Assembly: GCF_022682495.2 (NCBI RefSeq)
Contig: NC_071393.1
Coordinates: 120,916,239-120,980,238, forward strand
Direction of reading: 5' to 3'
From: Desmodus rotundus
Lineage: Eukaryota > Chordata > Mammalia > Chiroptera > Phyllostomidae
Length of the DNA stretch: 64,000 bases
The first letter of the stretch is position 1. Each line of letters opens with the position of its first letter. The notes under the pieces were generated by a model. That model was not told where the DNA came from, searched no databases, and saw only the letters and a program-made list of their open reading frames with translations. Position numbers and translations under genes: made by a program. This document shows positions 62,630 to 64,000 of the stretch, in pieces.

Positions 62630-63590
62630 GAAGGTAAGCAAGACCACTCCAGGAGCCAACGGCACTTCCGTGCAAGTTTTGCTGGCACTATTCCCGGAGG
62701 AGCAGGAATGGAAAAAGTGGAGAGCTGGGCTGACTGGAGACTGAAGGTCGGTAAATGTGTGAGGTGGGGGGGAGACATTGAAGATGCCAGTGAACATGTC
62801 ATCAGAGCAGGTTTTCATGAAGTCCAGTCTCTCAGGAAAAAAGAAACTGATTGCAGGAAATGGCTGATCAACCAAAGGAATGTGGGAAGATTAAAATCAG
62901 ATGGTAATGGCTAAAAGGGGAATAAAAGAAATGTGTCAGATCAGAGACTGAAATGTTAGAACTAAATACAGGGTCCGACACAAATAGCTCCCCTTTTTTA
63001 TTATAAAGTCATAACCATGTAACTCTGTAACATAATAATATCACACTCAAGCACACCATATGACATTTTAGGGGAAATGTTTAAATTAAAACTATGAATT
63101 ATTACACCATATTATCACCCTACCTACCACAGTCAGGCAGGCGTTACTTCTGCCAGACCCTGTATTTGAGCATTAGAGAAATTACAAATGATAACAAATT
63201 TTAGTCACAGAACTTAGCTGCTGAGTGGTCTGAAGGTAAAATAGGAAGTTAGTGAAGTACAAAGATACAGAATTCAATGGTTTGCTGAATTGAACTTGGA
63301 GGTCACCACAGATGATGGCAAAAATTACAGGTAATGAAACAGGTTGAGGGGAAGCCAGGTGCAAAAACCCATGGGAAATGTAGAGGCACAATGGAAAACT
63401 AAGTAGCAGTCAGGAACAATGGGAAGAGAATGTTCTAACCTAGTAAACCCAGCTTCCAAAGAACAGCTGTACAGAGAAATTATGAAAGGATTGAAAATGG
63501 CTGGTGAAGGCAGAGGAGTGATACCGTCTGAAACTATGGTGGACACGGGAATGGGGGCCAGTTCCTCAAAGGCCTGACGACTAGGTACAC
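62630..63590 (+). repeat. Possible ancient LINE-derived repeat, split by a mariner-like element
   Basis: Purine-rich sequence with stretches such as gaacttggaggtcaccacag and ggctggtgaaggcagaggag resembles the same LINE2-age repeat as 6015-6660. The 62969-63162 element interrupts it. The open frame at 62627-62914 is not supported as a gene. Confidence 0.3.
62969..63162 (-). mobile_element. Mariner-like miniature element, about 194 bp
   Basis: Starts cagggtccgacacaaatag and ends cttctgccagaccctg, with TA on both flanks. Read on the minus strand it aligns along its full length with 44373-44564. It interrupts older repeat sequence. Confidence 0.82.
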
Positions 63591-63701
63591 ACCGTTTTCA
63601 TGAATTATCTGAAAAGTGAACAAGGAAATTTTAAAAAGAAAAATAAGTTATCTTTTTGCATGTGAGAGAACATGGAGACAGACTGCTGGGTTATACGAAT
63701 A

Positions 63702-63822
63702 CAGAGTGGAACAAAAAGTAGGTTTACAGTTGTGAGAATAGAAAAGTTTATTCTTGTATTATGTATTAATTAGTGTATTATTTTCCACAAGAACAACTGT
63801 AAACTACTTTTGACCCACCTTG
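63702..63822 (+). mobile_element. Mariner-like miniature element, about 121 bp
   Basis: Flanked by TA at 63700-63701 and 63823-63824. The ends read aaaaagtaggtttacagttg and caactgtaaactacttttg...caccttg. Same family as 38068-38190, in the opposite orientation, with the shared interior motif gtattattttcca. Confidence 0.8.
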
Positions 63823-64000
63823 TATATGAGTGATCTAGTCTTTCTTAAGTTGCATTTGATAGGACTGCATACGTATTAAAAAAGCATGCACATTAGCATT
63901 GATCCTTCTCACTTTTAACCATTAAAAATTCAAATTTTATAAGACAGTATTTACTACATAAAAGGGGGGGCCCCCAAAAAACAGAATTATCTTCTGGAGG

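Larger units (their letters stand above)
51653..64000 (-). other. CEP128: CEP128 intron, upstream of the 217-codon exon (continues outside window)
   Basis: The preceding CEP128 residues (ending ...TGKNNQ in human) were looked for and not found, so this whole 12.3-kb stretch is intron. It holds a MIR (52645-52785), an old repeat (53010-53470), the intact full-length L1, a 5'-inverted L1 and two mariner-like elements. 51660-52640 and 61740-62620 contain no feature I can support. Confidence 0.8.

Noticed and set aside
63964..63980. G-run next to C-run at the window end
   Set aside because: Homopolymer stretch possibly affected by sequencing; no context available beyond the window.
1..64000. CRISPR arrays, bacterial operons or viral genomes
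   Set aside because: Spliced vertebrate gene, SINEs and LINEs throughout; no regularly spaced direct repeats and no prokaryotic gene organisation.

Overview
This is a 64 kb piece of a mammalian nuclear genome, almost certainly from a bat, and probably from the microbat lineage Yangochiroptera. The evidence is two copies of a tRNA-derived SINE of the bat VES type, several hAT and mariner-like miniature DNA transposons, and an intact full-length LINE-1. The last point argues against fruit bats (Pteropodidae), in which L1 is reported to be extinct. The species cannot be fixed from the sequence.

The only host gene I can support is CEP128, a coiled-coil protein of the centriolar subdistal appendage, encoded on the minus strand. 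Five internal coding exons are present. In transcript order they are 51652-51002, 47422-47258, 33184-33008, 29352-29293 and 24394-24202. All have AG/GT boundaries, they join in frame, and together they encode 415 consecutive codons plus one base. By memory of the human protein they cover roughly residues 520-935 of about 1,090. Neither the first nor the last exon is in the window, and everything else is intron.

Layout: 1-24,201 is intron toward the 3' end of the gene. It holds an old antisense L1 fragment with a nested SINE (190-1235), an internally deleted L1 with its 5' end kept (1731-4555), hAT miniature elements (7032-7290 and 12098-12288), another old L1 (about 21090-22590) and ancient LINE2/MIR-age debris. 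24,395-47,257 holds a SINE, an MLT1-like LTR, MIRs, a hAT element and mariner-like elements between small exons. 47,423-51,001 is a short intron with a MIR and a DNA-transposon relic. 51,653-64,000 is intron upstream of the largest exon and is dominated by recent L1 activity.

The most notable object is the full-length L1 at 53794-60547 on the plus strand, antisense to CEP128. It has a perfect 16-bp target-site duplication, a GC-rich 5' UTR, an open 310-codon ORF1, an open 1,273-codon ORF2 with endonuclease, reverse-transcriptase and zinc-knuckle residues in place, G-rich tracts in the 3' UTR and a poly(A) tail. It may be retrotransposition-competent. About 500 bp further on lies a 5'-inverted (twin-primed) L1 with its own target-site duplication and an apparent short 3' transduction. 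The L1 5' UTR also carries antisense ORFs and a good antisense splice donor pointing into CEP128, so a regulatory or chimeric-transcript effect is testable. I found no wholly new system.
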